This document shows, piece by piece, positions 1 to 8,800 of a stretch of DNA of 64,000 bases; position 1 is the stretch's first letter; the number at the start of each line of letters is the position of its first letter. This DNA comes from an uncultured Chryseobacterium sp. GTDB lineage: Bacteria > Bacteroidota > Bacteroidia > Flavobacteriales > Weeksellaceae. The notes beneath the pieces were generated by a model. The model made no database searches. It was given only the letters and a program-made list of their open reading frames with translations, and was not told where the DNA came from. The stretch is from positions 18,702 through 82,701 of the forward strand of contig CAJYXJ010000028.1 of assembly GCA_913778085.1 (NCBI GenBank), in the 5' to 3' direction. The translations under genes were made by a program, and so were the position numbers.

Positions 1-1319
1 TAAACCTGACTTCCATTCTGTATCTTGGGGCATTGGCCATTGATACTTTATTGGGTGGAGAACACCTTCATATTATTATGATCGTCCTTCTGCTGATGGC
101 TTTGCTGATCGGTCTGGGAGGAATGAAAGTAATCGGGTACACCGATGTGATCCAGGTAGCTGTTTTGATTATCGGAGGTTTTGCCACCGTATATATGGCA
201 TTGCAAATTGTTGACCAAAGGATCAACGGTGCTGCGGTAGGAAATGCTTTTGCAGGATTCAATACCCTGATGAACGAAGCGCCGGGCCATTTCAAACTGA
301 TGCTGAATAAGCCAACAACCACCACGACTACTTTAGGAATGCCTCAGAACCTGGACGTTCAGAAATATGTGGTATTGCCGGGACTGACGATGTATTTTGC
401 CGGACAGTGGATCGTCAACCTGAACTATTGGGGCTGTAACCAGTACATTACCCAGCGTGCTTTGGGAGCAGACCTGAAAACTGCCAGAACAGGGATCCTG
501 TTTGCCGGATTTTTAAAGCTTTTCATGCCGATCATCGTTATGCTTCCGGGAATTGCAGCGTATGTGCTGTATACCAAAGGACAGCTTCCGGGATTCAACG
601 GGGTGAAGGATGGTGCGTATTCAGCGATCTTAGGATTTTTACCTGAAGGCCTGAAAGGACTTGCCGTTGCAGCTTTAACCGCAGCGATCGTAGCTTCCCT
701 GGCTGGAAAAGTAAACAGTATTTCAACGATTTTCACGTTGGATATCTACAAAAAATACCTGAAAACAGATGCTACCGAAATCCAGATGGTAAGAACCGGA
801 AGATGGGTGATTATTTCAGCCATGGCTATAGCTCTGCTCTTTACCTGGACCGACGTTTTAGGCATCGGAGGAGAAGGAGGGTTTACTTTCATCCAGAAAT
901 ACACCGGATTTATCAGCCCGGGCGTATTTGCGATGTTCTTGCTGGGAATGTTCTGGAAGAGAACAACAGGAACGGCTGCTTTGGTAGGAGTAATCTTAGG
1001 TTTCGTATTAGCGATCTTCTTCAACAGCTTTGCCATCGGCATCTTCGGAAAAGAAACCTGGCTGTATACGGCATTTACGTATGAAAAACTGGAAAACGGC
1101 GTGGTACATACCATTACCGAAATCCCGTTCCTTATCAATATGGGATGGTCATTCTTCATTACCATTGTTGTCATGATCCTGATCAGTCTTGCCGGTCCTA
1201 AAGTTAACCCGAAAGCATTTGCTATCGACAGCAAAATGTTCAAGGTAGACTCAAGAACCATGGTGCTTATTGTGGTTACTTTATTGTTGCTTACCGCTTT
1301 GTATGTAAGATTCTGGTAA
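1..1319 (+). CDS. Sodium/solute symporter (SSS family), sugar type, 5'-truncated by window edge
   Basis: The reading frame is open from base 3 with no start or stop before it, so the gene begins outside the window; the TTG at 33 is not a credible start. The protein is mostly hydrophobic with about ten membrane segments and matches the C-terminal two thirds of SSS-family Na+/sugar cotransporters (SglT-like), for example the WIVNLNYWGCNQYITQRAL stretch that follows TM5/6 in this family. It would sit in the inner membrane and couple sugar uptake to sodium. The exact substrate cannot be read from sequence. A hairpin terminator follows 24 bases after the stop, so this is the last gene of its unit. 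Family call is secure; sugar specificity is inferred from similarity and from the nearby pentose genes. Confidence 0.88.
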   Translation, partial: NLTSILYLGALAIDTLLGGEHLHIIMIVLLLMALLIGLGGMKVIGYTDVIQVAVLIIGGFATVYMALQIVDQRINGAAVGNAFAGFNTLMNEAPGHFKLMLNKPTTTTTTLGMPQNLDVQKYVVLPGLTMYFAGQWIVNLNYWGCNQYITQRALGADLKTARTGILFAGFLKLFMPIIVMLPGIAAYVLYTKGQLPGFNGVKDGAYSAILGFLPEGLKGLAVAALTAAIVASLAGKVNSISTIFTLDIYKKYLKTDATEIQMVRTGRWVIISAMAIALLFTWTDVLGIGGEGGFTFIQKYTGFISPGVFAMFLLGMFWKRTTGTAALVGVILGFVLAIFFNSFAIGIFGKETWLYTAFTYEKLENGVVHTITEIPFLINMGWSFFITIVVMILISLAGPKVNPKAFAIDSKMFKVDSRTMVLIVVTLLLLTALYVRFW

Positions 1320-1342
1320 TATTTAATTGCAATATCAATATA

Positions 1343-1373
1343 AACAGGATACCGTCAGGCATCCTGTTTTTTT
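1343..1373 (+). terminator. Rho-independent terminator after the SSS symporter
   Basis: An 8-bp perfect stem (AACAGGAT / ATCCTGTT) with a 10-base loop is followed by a T run. It lies directly downstream of the symporter stop. Confidence 0.8.
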
Positions 1374-1394
1374 ATTAAATCCAAATTACATCTA

Positions 1395-1423
1395 TTTAAA
1401 ATCTCTTAATTTTTGTAAGTTTG
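1395..1423 (+). promoter_or_regulatory. Candidate Bacteroidetes-type promoter for the EreA/ChaN-like gene
   Basis: TAAGTTTG at 1416-1423 fits the TAnnTTTG -7 consensus known in Bacteroidetes, and TTTA lies 17 bases upstream as a weak -33 element. Transcription would start about 60 bases before the ATG at 1492. Seen by eye only. Confidence 0.4.
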
Positions 1424-1491
1424 CCATATAGGACTATAGATTGGTTCAGTCTTTAATGTATTGATATCATATTAACATTATAATTAACCCG

Positions 1492-2628
1492 ATGAAAAAA
1501 ATAGTATTCTTTATCATACTTTTTGTTTTTAACGTAAGTTTCAGTCAGTCTAAAAAGAAAAGTACGGATGAAGAAAAGCTGATCAAATGTATTGCAGAAA
1601 ACACGAATTATTTTGTTTTTAACGGACATAAACCGGAGGGAAAAGCCTGGGAAATTATTGAAAACTTATTTGCACAGAACCAGTTTGTAGCATGGGGTGA
1701 ATACCATAACTCGCCACTGCTTTCGGAACTGACAATATACGCTCTGGAAAGTGCCTCAAAAAATGGCTATAAAACCTGGTGTGTCGAAGTAAGTCCATTT
1801 GTCGCATCAGAACTTACGCGTATCGGTAAAAATAAAAATCCATTAGAGACTTTTACTGACATTACACAAAAACGACCGAAGTTCACAACTTTCCCGTTCT
1901 TTGAAACAAAAGAAGACTTATCTATGGTAACAACGGCTGGTAAGTTAGGATATGCTGTGTGGGGAATTGATCAGGAATTTCAGATGTCTTTTCCTTACTG
2001 TCTCGAAAAAGCCTATGAATCTCTTACTGAAAGAAAGCAGAAAAAAATGAAAGCAGTTTATGACAGTCTTCAATCGAAATGGTGGAATCCTGATGCCGTA
2101 CTTTTAGACCGTTTAAAAAAAGAAGTGAAGCAGCCTAATTTACAGGATATGCTGGACGATATAAAAATCTCAAAAGAGATTTATTATGAGAGTGATAATC
2201 AAAAACGTGCCGATTTGATGAAGACGAATTTTTACCGTTATTATGATGCTTTAAAAAATGAAAACGAAAAAATATTCTTCAAAATGGGCAGTAACCATTT
2301 GGCAAAAGGGATGAATCTGGAAACGAATATATATGACATCGGGAATGCTGCATACGAACTTTCTCAGAGAAATAAGACCGGATTTTCTAATATTTATTTG
2401 ATGGTCAGATATACTGAAGAAAAAGGGGTAATTACAGATGACATGGAAGAAACAAATAACCAGAATCCTAAAGTATTTTCAAAATTATATGCAAAGGACA
2501 AGTGGGTTTTGGTGGACCTGACGAGTTTAAGGCTTAAAATGAGGGATGATCATACCCTGACTCCGGACACGTATAAAATTATTGAAAAATATGATTATGT
2601 GCTCGTATCACCCGAGATTCTTAAATAA
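1492..2628 (+). CDS. Secreted EreA/ChaN-like (erythromycin esterase-like) protein
   Basis: 378 aa with an N-terminal signal peptide ending near FSQ (residue 19). The mature part carries WGEYHNSPLLSELTIYAL followed by a CVEVSP strand, which resembles the GExH...E core of the erythromycin-esterase/ChaN superfamily, and a later FKMGSNHLAKG segment typical of the same fold. Some relatives hydrolyse lactones and others bind haem, so the activity is not predictable. It is probably periplasmic or surface-attached. The next gene, a Crp-like regulator, begins 43 bases after the stop. Superfamily assignment is moderate; a resistance role should not be assumed. Confidence 0.6.
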   Translation: MKKIVFFIILFVFNVSFSQSKKKSTDEEKLIKCIAENTNYFVFNGHKPEGKAWEIIENLFAQNQFVAWGEYHNSPLLSELTIYALESASKNGYKTWCVEVSPFVASELTRIGKNKNPLETFTDITQKRPKFTTFPFFETKEDLSMVTTAGKLGYAVWGIDQEFQMSFPYCLEKAYESLTERKQKKMKAVYDSLQSKWWNPDAVLLDRLKKEVKQPNLQDMLDDIKISKEIYYESDNQKRADLMKTNFYRYYDALKNENEKIFFKMGSNHLAKGMNLETNIYDIGNAAYELSQRNKTGFSNIYLMVRYTEEKGVITDDMEETNNQNPKVFSKLYAKDKWVLVDLTSLRLKMRDDHTLTPDTYKIIEKYDYVLVSPEILK

Positions 2629-2671
2629 AATATGTTTTTCAGACTTGCAGGTGAATGACTTAAAATGCACG

Positions 2672-3250
2672 ATGAACGAATTCAACGAACTTATACAGCA
2701 ACATTTCGGGCTGCTCAGCACTGAGGATTTAAACATCATCCGAACTTATTTCCAGGAAGAAAAACTCTTGAAAAATGAATTTTTTACCAAGTCGGATCAG
2801 AGATGCAACCGTTTGAGCATGGTAAAATCCGGCATATTGCGCATCTATGCCCTTTCAGACGGAAAGGAAATTACCCAATGGCTTTCTGTTCCCGGTTCCT
2901 TTATTACAGAAGCAGTAGGCTTCTTTTTTAATCAGCCCAACCGTTGGATCATACAGGCATTTACCGAAGTGGAACTGCTTACCATTACCAAAACCGATTA
3001 TCAGAAACTCTGTAAAGAATTTCCGAAATGGAATGAAATCGAGAAACAGATTATTATTAAATGTTTTATGATGATGGAGGAGCGGATTTTTTCTCACTTG
3101 TCAATGACGGCGGAAGAACGGTACAATCAATATTTTGAGCATCATAAAGAATTATTTCATCAGGTTCCGCTGCAGTATATCGCTTCTGTTTTAGGAATGA
3201 CACCGGAAACCTTCAGCAGAATAAGGAAACGGCAGTCCCAAAAATCTTGA
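2672..3250 (+). CDS. Crp/Fnr-family transcriptional regulator
   Basis: About 192 aa, the usual length for small Bacteroidetes Crp-like regulators. Residues ~15-110 form a cyclic-nucleotide-binding-type jelly roll (VKSGILRIYALSDGKEITQWL) and the C-terminus has a short helix-turn-helix (PLQYIASVLGMTPETFSRIRK). I chose the ATG at 2672 because it begins at the family's usual MNEFNELIQ; the frame is open further upstream (to 2582) but would overlap the preceding gene. The phosphate-binding Arg of true cAMP receptors is not evident, so the ligand is unknown. The DUF4260 gene follows closely and may be its target, as such pairs are common. Confidence 0.85.
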   Translation: MNEFNELIQQHFGLLSTEDLNIIRTYFQEEKLLKNEFFTKSDQRCNRLSMVKSGILRIYALSDGKEITQWLSVPGSFITEAVGFFFNQPNRWIIQAFTEVELLTITKTDYQKLCKEFPKWNEIEKQIIIKCFMMMEERIFSHLSMTAEERYNQYFEHHKELFHQVPLQYIASVLGMTPETFSRIRKRQSQKS

Positions 3251-3306
3251 TATTTGTCAAGTAAAAGATTTTAGCATTATCAGACCTTTGTGATATTAAT
3301 TTTTAA

Positions 3307-3675
3307 ATGATTAACACAATGAAAAATCTTTTGCAGCTCGAAGAATTAGGACAGTTTTTATTTGCTATTTTTCTTTTTACCCAATTATCCTATTCCTGGT
3401 GGCTTTTTCCGGCCTGTCTTCTTTTGCCGGATCTGTTAATGGCCGGTTATTTAATCAATCCTAAGGCAGGAGCATGGTCTTACAATTTTTTCCATCACAA
3501 ACTGGTGGCTATTCTTGTTTTAATGGCCGGATTTTTGTTTAACATTCCACTTGTTGAACTAATAGGAATCATCCTGTTGGGCCATTCTTCCATGGACCGG
3601 ATTTTCGGGTACGGATTAAAATTCAATGATGATTTCCGGCACACACATTTAGGGTGGATCGGGAAGAAAGATTAA
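3307..3675 (+). CDS. DUF4260 family membrane protein
   Basis: 118-122 aa with three to four hydrophobic segments. The pattern ELGQFLFAIFLF...WWLFPACLLLPDLLMAGYL...YNFFHHK...LGHSSMDRIFGYGLK is characteristic of the DUF4260 family of small inner-membrane proteins, whose function is unknown. An internal ATG at 3319 (MKNLLQLEELG) matches family N-termini better than the one at 3307, so the true start may be there. It follows the Crp-like regulator by about 56-68 bases on the same strand, suggesting co-transcription or regulation by it. Confidence 0.75.
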   Translation: MINTMKNLLQLEELGQFLFAIFLFTQLSYSWWLFPACLLLPDLLMAGYLINPKAGAWSYNFFHHKLVAILVLMAGFLFNIPLVELIGIILLGHSSMDRIFGYGLKFNDDFRHTHLGWIGKKD

Positions 3676-3772
3676 ATTCAAAAGGAATATTTAAACTTAA
3701 CAGAGAAAATGAAATCTTTACTGATTATTCAAAAATTCCAGCTTTAATCAGGGATCAAATACGATTAATACT

Positions 3773-3780
3773 TACATTTG
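3773..3780 (+). promoter_or_regulatory. Candidate -7 element before the exonuclease gene
   Basis: TACATTTG fits TAnnTTTG and lies 16 bases before the GTG start at 3797, which would give a very short leader. No convincing -33 box was found. Confidence 0.3.
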
Positions 3781-3796
3781 TATCAAAACCATTTCT

Positions 3797-4438
3797 GTGA
3801 ATCCTTACCTCTTGTTTATCGATACGGAAACCACTGCCGTTCCCAAACGCTGGGATCTTCCGTACTCCGATAGCGGAAACTGGCCCTCTGCGGTTCAGGT
3901 ATCCTGGATCATCTGTTCGGAAGACGGGACCGAGATAAAAAAACAGGACCGCTATATCTTTGAGGAGGACCTGGTGATCAGCGAAGGATCCTTCCGGGTG
4001 CACGGCATCACCGAAGAATTCCTACGATCGCGGGGAAAGAGCAGAAGGGAAGTGCTGGCTGATATTGCCCAAGATATAGCAACGCACAATCCTTTGATCG
4101 TGGGCCATTTCCTGGAATTCGACCTGCATATTCTTTCGGCAGATTTCCTGAGAGCGCAATTGCCGAATCCTTTCGGATATAGCCGGTTCTACTGTACGAT
4201 GCTGAAAAGCAGGCAATACGCCTCCGGTACTTCAAAAACAGGTTTACGTCTGCCGCAGCTCTATCGTCTCCTTTTGAATGATAAAGCAGAACCTTCCCAT
4301 AATTCGATCGTTGATGCCGGAATGACGGCTCGCTGTTTTTTTGAAATCCAGCGGCAGAACCAATTGTCTGAAAAAGACCTGGAAGAAAAACACAAACTGA
4401 TCCGTGAAAAACTACATTTTCCCGTTTTAAAACCTTAG
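3797..4438 (+). CDS. 3'-5' exonuclease, DEDDh (DnaQ/epsilon-like)
   Basis: 213 aa starting with GTG. All five DEDDh residues are visible: D9 and E11 in LFIDTET (ExoI), D109 in GHFLEFDLHIL (ExoII), and H168 and D173 in SHNSIVDAGMTA (ExoIII). The family removes 3' nucleotides from DNA or RNA with two metal ions. There is no polymerase domain. The stop is only 3 bases before the next ATG, so it is almost certainly translationally coupled with the cNMP-CBS-DUF294 protein. That pairing recurs in other bacteria and implies a joint, still unclear, nucleic-acid or nucleotide-signalling role rather than replication proofreading. Confidence 0.85.
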   Translation: MNPYLLFIDTETTAVPKRWDLPYSDSGNWPSAVQVSWIICSEDGTEIKKQDRYIFEEDLVISEGSFRVHGITEEFLRSRGKSRREVLADIAQDIATHNPLIVGHFLEFDLHILSADFLRAQLPNPFGYSRFYCTMLKSRQYASGTSKTGLRLPQLYRLLLNDKAEPSHNSIVDAGMTARCFFEIQRQNQLSEKDLEEKHKLIREKLHFPVLKP

Positions 4439-4441
4439 TTT

Positions 4442-6349
4442 ATGGAACATCTGGTCCCGCTTTTACAAAGAACCCCGCCTTTCAGCCTTTTGCCTGAAAG
4501 CGTCCTGCAGGAAGTTTCCGAAAGCATGCAGAAAAGAATATTTCAGAAAGAAACACTGGCTTACCGACAGGAAGTCACCGAAATGCAGGGGGTGGATGTC
4601 ATTATGGAAGGTGAATACCAGACTTTTTTCTTTGATGCTTCCCAGAATAAAAGATGCATCGAAGTTCACCATCCGCCGTATTGTTTCGGAGGGATTTCTG
4701 TGGTACTGAACAGGGTACGGGCTCTGAAATCGGTGATGGCGAAGAAAGGAACGGTGGTGTACACCCTTCCCAAAAAGGAATTCACCGAACTTTGTAATGC
4801 CTACGAGGATTTTTTCCATTATTTCACTTCGGATTTCGGGAAGAAAATGCTGGATGAAGAATTTGCGCACTTTGTGAAAACCCCCGCGTCTTTTGAAGAA
4901 AGTTATTTTGCGGCGGATCAGCTGTACTCCAGGAAAATAGAAAGTATTGCTTTTAAAGATATCGTTTCGTGTCCTGAAAATACACCCATTTTTGAAGCGG
5001 CCCGTGTGATGGCTAAAAATAAGGTCAGCTGCCTGTTCATAAGAGAAGAAAACAGTCGAAAGATTATTGGCTATGTTACGGACATTACTTTACGGGATAA
5101 TGTAATCGCCCAATGTGTAGATCCGCAGAAAGCCGTGAAGGAAGTCATGGATAATCCGATTGTTTCCATTTCCAGCGATGCCTATCTCTACGAAGCGGTG
5201 CTGATGATGTTTAAAACCAAAACCCGGTATTTATTGGTACAGAAAGACGGTGAAATGGCAGGGTTCCTCAGCAGAAACCGGTTACTAAGCGAACAGGCAC
5301 AGTCGCCGCTGGTTTTTATCCAGTCGGTAAAACAGGCCGCGAACACAGGGGAACTCCGTAAAAAATGGCTTCAGGTCCCGGACATGATCAACCAGCTCCT
5401 CGGCCGCGGCGTACATGGGGAAATTGCCAGTCAGATTATTACCACCATTGCCGATACCATTACCATAAAAGTAATTGAGAATATCATCCGCCAGATCGGG
5501 AAGCCGCCGGCGAAATTCGTTTTCATGGTTACCGGAAGCGAAGGGCGTAAAGAGCAGACCCTGAGCACCGATCAGGACAACGGCATTATTTACGAAGACA
5601 AGGCCAATGAACAGCGCGAAACGGTACGCGAATATTTTCTCGATTTTGCCAAAAGGGTTTCTGATGACCTGAATACCATTGGCTTTGTGTACTGCAAAGG
5701 CGAATTCATGGCCAGCAATCCGAAGTGGACGCATTCGCTGTCGCATTGGAAACGGAATTACGAAGAATGGATCAATGAAACCGTTCCTGAAAATGCCATG
5801 AAATTTTCTACTCTCTTTGACTGCCGTTATATTTATGGAGAAGAGGCGATCATCAATGAACTGAAAGATTTCATCCAGGACCAGCTTCGGGTTCCGAATG
5901 AAAGGTTCTTCACATTCATAGCAAAAAATGCCCTCCAATACGAAGCCCCTTTAACCTTTTTTAAAAGGATTAAAACCCAGACCATCGGTAAAGCGGAAGT
6001 CTTTGACATTAAAACGGCTATGAGCCCGATTGTCGATCTATTGCGTGTTTATGCTTTAAGACATCACATCAACAGTGAGAATACCGGTGAACGGATGAAA
6101 AAATTGCTGGAGAAAGGCGTATTCAGTAAAGAACAGTATCAGGAACTGCATCATTCGTATTATTACCTGATGGCATTGCGTCTGAAAAACCAGGTGCATC
6201 AGATCAACATTGAAAAGAAAATGCCGGACAACTACATCGAGATCAGCCGGCTCACTAAAATCGAACGCGTTACCCTGACCGAAATTTTTAAGACCATCAG
6301 TAATTTCCAGCAGGGTATCCGTATGAAATTTACGGGAAGCCTGTCCTGA
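4442..6349 (+). CDS. cNMP-binding / CBS / DUF294 nucleotidyltransferase-like protein
   Basis: 635 aa, cytoplasmic, with four parts: a cyclic-nucleotide-binding-like jelly roll (~15-140), a CBS pair (~155-285), a DUF294 GlnD-like nucleotidyltransferase domain (~300-440) and a helical DUF294 C-terminal domain (~470-630). The nucleotidyltransferase signature is intact: G365-S366 in VTGSEGRKEQ and D377/D379 in STDQDNG, so catalysis is plausible. CBS domains usually sense adenine nucleotides. By analogy with GlnD it could nucleotidylate a protein or RNA, but no target is known. Coupled to the upstream exonuclease. Domain calls are firm, biological role is inference. Confidence 0.85.
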   Translation: MEHLVPLLQRTPPFSLLPESVLQEVSESMQKRIFQKETLAYRQEVTEMQGVDVIMEGEYQTFFFDASQNKRCIEVHHPPYCFGGISVVLNRVRALKSVMAKKGTVVYTLPKKEFTELCNAYEDFFHYFTSDFGKKMLDEEFAHFVKTPASFEESYFAADQLYSRKIESIAFKDIVSCPENTPIFEAARVMAKNKVSCLFIREENSRKIIGYVTDITLRDNVIAQCVDPQKAVKEVMDNPIVSISSDAYLYEAVLMMFKTKTRYLLVQKDGEMAGFLSRNRLLSEQAQSPLVFIQSVKQAANTGELRKKWLQVPDMINQLLGRGVHGEIASQIITTIADTITIKVIENIIRQIGKPPAKFVFMVTGSEGRKEQTLSTDQDNGIIYEDKANEQRETVREYFLDFAKRVSDDLNTIGFVYCKGEFMASNPKWTHSLSHWKRNYEEWINETVPENAMKFSTLFDCRYIYGEEAIINELKDFIQDQLRVPNERFFTFIAKNALQYEAPLTFFKRIKTQTIGKAEVFDIKTAMSPIVDLLRVYALRHHINSENTGERMKKLLEKGVFSKEQYQELHHSYYYLMALRLKNQVHQINIEKKMPDNYIEISRLTKIERVTLTEIFKTISNFQQGIRMKFTGSLS

Positions 6350-6793
6350 TTTCCATGCCGTTAAAAGTTGATTTTTCTATGATAGTATAATGAAAAATGG
6401 CTTTTACAATAACACGAAGCCTTGAAAGGGAAATTTAACAGGACAAGCCCTGAATGCGATATTATTTCCGTGGTGTTAATTCGTATAGTTAATTATTTAA
6501 TCTGTAAATAATTATGTTGATTATCATAACTGTTTTTCCTATGTGTTAAATATATTATCTTAATCTTTTGTGTTTAAAGTACGGCGTAATCCTTGAGAGA
6601 ATGGCTTTATCAGCATAGGATGCAGCCTGATGATTGAAGCAGTCATAATTTAATCTCTTTAGGGGCGGCATCAGTTTTCAAGCATTAATTCCATCCTCCC
6701 AACATCATTCAGATTGCCACTAAATGAATAAAGCATGATCATGTCCCTGTAACAATTTCCCAAGTCCATTCACTAATCATTTAAAATAGACTT
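6350..6793. other. 444-bp intergenic region, no feature recognised
   Basis: AT-rich spacer between the DUF294 gene and the secreted protein. Only a weak GGCTT/AAGCC hairpin (about 6400-6423) is visible; no convincing ORF, promoter pair or RNA was seen. Confidence 0.5.
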
Positions 6794-7519
6794 ATGAAAT
6801 TATTAAAACTTCTTCCTATCCTTGTGCTATTCCATCCCGCTTTTTCAAATGCCCAGCAATCCGTTCAGACCCCTGAAAACAATCAGGTCGACCACTCATT
6901 GGTCAGAAATGAATCATATTCGATGGTCTGGTATATGATGAAAGGTCCGGAAAAAGTTGAAATTGGAACCGTAGACACCCGTATTCTTAAATCGGAAAAC
7001 CGCATCACCGTAAATTCAACGGTCAAAATGAAGAACATGCCCGACTGGAAAGACGAGACCATTGCGGAGTTCTCGGATTTTTCACCGGTAAAACATACTT
7101 CGTCCAATACCCAACGGGATATGCTGCTGGATTTCGGAAAGAAAAATGCGGTAACAGGATATTATCTCGATAAGACGAAAAACAACAGGACCGAAATCGA
7201 TGAAACCACCGGTGGAAATTTCTTCGACAGCAATTTATACTCTCAGCTGATCCGATGGCTTCCGCTGAAAGAAGGATATACGACTGAGCTGGCGATATAC
7301 GATTATAATCCGGATTTGGGAAAAGGTATTATGAAAGCGTATGTTATCGGAACAAAGAAAGGAATGTATAAAAATAAAGCGGTGTGGATGGTTTCCGTTA
7401 CGGACGACATTTCTCAAAAGAAAGCATTGAGCACATATTACATTGATGTGAAAACCCGCGAAGTTCTGAAACAGGAAATAGATATGGGACCCAGAAAAAT
7501 GGAAATGGAAAGAATATAA
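6794..7519 (+). CDS. Secreted protein of unknown function, DUF3108-like
   Basis: 241 aa with a clear signal peptide cleaved after FSNAQ (~residue 21). The mature protein is a series of amphipathic strands with a repeated pattern of short turns (GTVDTRILKSENRITVNSTVKM...), ending in YYIDVKTREVLKQEI. This resembles the beta-rich periplasmic DUF3108/LolA-like proteins where a final D.KTR.V strand is common, but no diagnostic residue exists. It is flanked by a long spacer upstream and a terminator downstream, so it is probably monocistronic. The function is unknown. Confidence 0.6.
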   Translation: MKLLKLLPILVLFHPAFSNAQQSVQTPENNQVDHSLVRNESYSMVWYMMKGPEKVEIGTVDTRILKSENRITVNSTVKMKNMPDWKDETIAEFSDFSPVKHTSSNTQRDMLLDFGKKNAVTGYYLDKTKNNRTEIDETTGGNFFDSNLYSQLIRWLPLKEGYTTELAIYDYNPDLGKGIMKAYVIGTKKGMYKNKAVWMVSVTDDISQKKALSTYYIDVKTREVLKQEIDMGPRKMEMERI

Positions 7520-7522
7520 AAG

Positions 7523-7563
7523 ATAAAGCCTATCAGTGGATTATACTGAAAGGCTTTATTTTT
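7523..7563. terminator. Bidirectional terminator between convergent genes
   Basis: ATAAAGCCT / AGGCTTTAT (9 bp) encloses a second TCAGT/ACTGA stem, with T run on the plus side and A run on the other, between the + secreted-protein gene and the - NUDIX regulator. Confidence 0.8.
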
Positions 7564-7573
7564 TAACGGATCG

Positions 7574-8260
7574 TTATATTTTGAACATAAACCCTTCCGC
7601 TAGCTTTTTCTGATATTTATCCTCATCAAAACGGTATAGAAAAGAACCTTTTTTGGATGAGGTCATATCTTTTTCCTCAGTTTTCACCAGAATATCCAGC
7701 GCATTAATTTTACTGATGAAATTCCGCTTGTCATATTGTTCGTTGAAGATGGCTTCGTATAAGGTCTGAAGATCTTTCATGGTGAATTTTTCCGGCAGCA
7801 GCTCAAACCCGATCGGCCTGGTGGTAGCTCTTCTCCTCAGCCGCAGAATGGCATCCTTTACCATATCATTATGATCAAAAATAAGTTCAGGCCGTTCATT
7901 AAGGTCAAACCACTTTGCGTTGTATTTTTCATTGATCTGGATATTCTTTTCAATATTGATCAGAGCATAATATGAAATCGACATAATCCTCGCAGTCGGC
8001 TCGCGGTCGATCTGGGTATAGGAATTAAGCTGTTCCAGATAGATGTTTTCCAATCCGGTAAGCGTATTTAAAACACGGTGTGCCGCTTCATCAGAAGTCT
8101 CTTCATCACCGATAAATCCGCCCATCAGAGACCATTCTCCCATTTTAGGTTCAAAATTCCTCTGTACCAGAAGGATTTTCAGATGCTCTCCGTCAAACCC
8201 GAAAATAATGCAGTCCACTGCTACCAGATGCCTCTGAAATTGAGAATAATCTTGCGTCAT
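7574..8260 (-). CDS. NUDIX-fold transcriptional regulator (NrtR/AraR-type), candidate pentose regulator
   Basis: 228 aa. Residues 1-140 are a Nudix fold (VAVDCIIFGFDGEHLKILLVQR). The Nudix box at 47-70 lacks the catalytic REUxEE glutamates (HRVLNTLTG), so hydrolase activity is unlikely. Residues ~145-228 are a winged helix with the PIG.ELLPEKFTMKDLQTLYEAI motif shared by NrtR-like regulators. In Bacteroides this architecture is known for AraR, an arabinose-responsive repressor. Here it stands divergently next to GH127 (arabinofuranosidase) and the arabinoxylan genes, so arabinose or xylose control is a good inference. A 21-bp inverted-repeat site lies 61 bases upstream of its start (8321-8341) and a related one precedes the transaldolase. 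Confidence 0.82.
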   Translation of the reverse strand: MTQDYSQFQRHLVAVDCIIFGFDGEHLKILLVQRNFEPKMGEWSLMGGFIGDEETSDEAAHRVLNTLTGLENIYLEQLNSYTQIDREPTARIMSISYYALINIEKNIQINEKYNAKWFDLNERPELIFDHNDMVKDAILRLRRRATTRPIGFELLPEKFTMKDLQTLYEAIFNEQYDKRNFISKINALDILVKTEEKDMTSSKKGSFLYRFDEDKYQKKLAEGFMFKI

Positions 8261-8320
8261 CTTTTAAATTTTTTTACAAAGGTAAACCTTTAGCCTAAGA
8301 TTTTGATTAACTAAAAAATA

Positions 8321-8341
8321 TAAATGTATTTATAACACTTT
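8321..8341. promoter_or_regulatory. Candidate NUDIX-regulator operator, copy 1
   Basis: TAAATGTA-N5-TAACACTTT agrees at 16 of 21 positions with the nearly symmetrical site at 19252-19272. Each site consists of TAArTGT and ACACTTw arms around a 7-base AT core. Its place beside the regulator gene suits autoregulation. Confidence 0.5.
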
Positions 8342-8455
8342 ATTTTGTGATTTTAGAGTTTATTAACGAAAATTTTATCCTTGAGCTTTATTTTGGGAAC
8401 AATAAAAACAACAATTTCATAGAAAATTCTCATAAAACACATTAAAATCACATGA

Positions 8456-8541
8456 ACTTAATGTTAAAAATATGTTAAAATAAATACTCAGGCATTCTGA
8501 TTTTGCTTGGATTTTATTCTTTATACTTAATGTTAAAAATA
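8456..8541 (+). repeat. 17-bp direct repeat pair upstream of GH127
   Basis: ACTTAATGTTAAAAATA occurs exactly at 8456-8472 and 8525-8541. The TTAATGTTAAA part resembles one arm of the candidate operator, so these may be accessory binding sites. Confidence 0.5.
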
Positions 8542-8800
8542 CGATAAGTATCGGAAATAAATATATGAGATAATGCATAAATTTCGGCTATTCTTTTTTT
8601 ATACAATCAATTTCAGCACAAATATCTAGTAATCCTCTTATTCGGTAATCTTATTTTTTATGATAAGTAGGGGTGGTTGAGAAAGCATCTCAGGTTGTCA
8701 TAATCATATAATTTACAAATTTCATCCTCTGCTTTTGTAAAATTCTTTGTCATCTAGATTCTTTCTTTTACTTTTAGAAATGTTGCAAGGACATTTATTA

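Larger units (their letters stand above)
8261..8800. promoter_or_regulatory. Divergent regulatory region between NUDIX regulator and GH127
   Basis: 540 bases without a gene. It holds the candidate operator at 8321-8341 and a 17-bp direct repeat ACTTAATGTTAAAAATA at 8456-8472 and 8525-8541, 69 bases apart. This is the expected place for control of both divergent units. No consensus promoter could be fixed with confidence. Confidence 0.5.

Noticed and set aside
803-1084. 93-codon plus-strand ORF inside the SSS gene
   Set aside because: Out-of-frame within a conserved membrane protein gene.
5285-5938. 217-codon minus-strand ORF opposite the DUF294 gene
   Set aside because: Antisense shadow; the plus strand shows intact domain motifs throughout.
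8747-8800. TTG start giving an 18-residue extension of GH127
   Set aside because: The ATG at 8801 has an AAGGA site and a proper signal peptide right after it.
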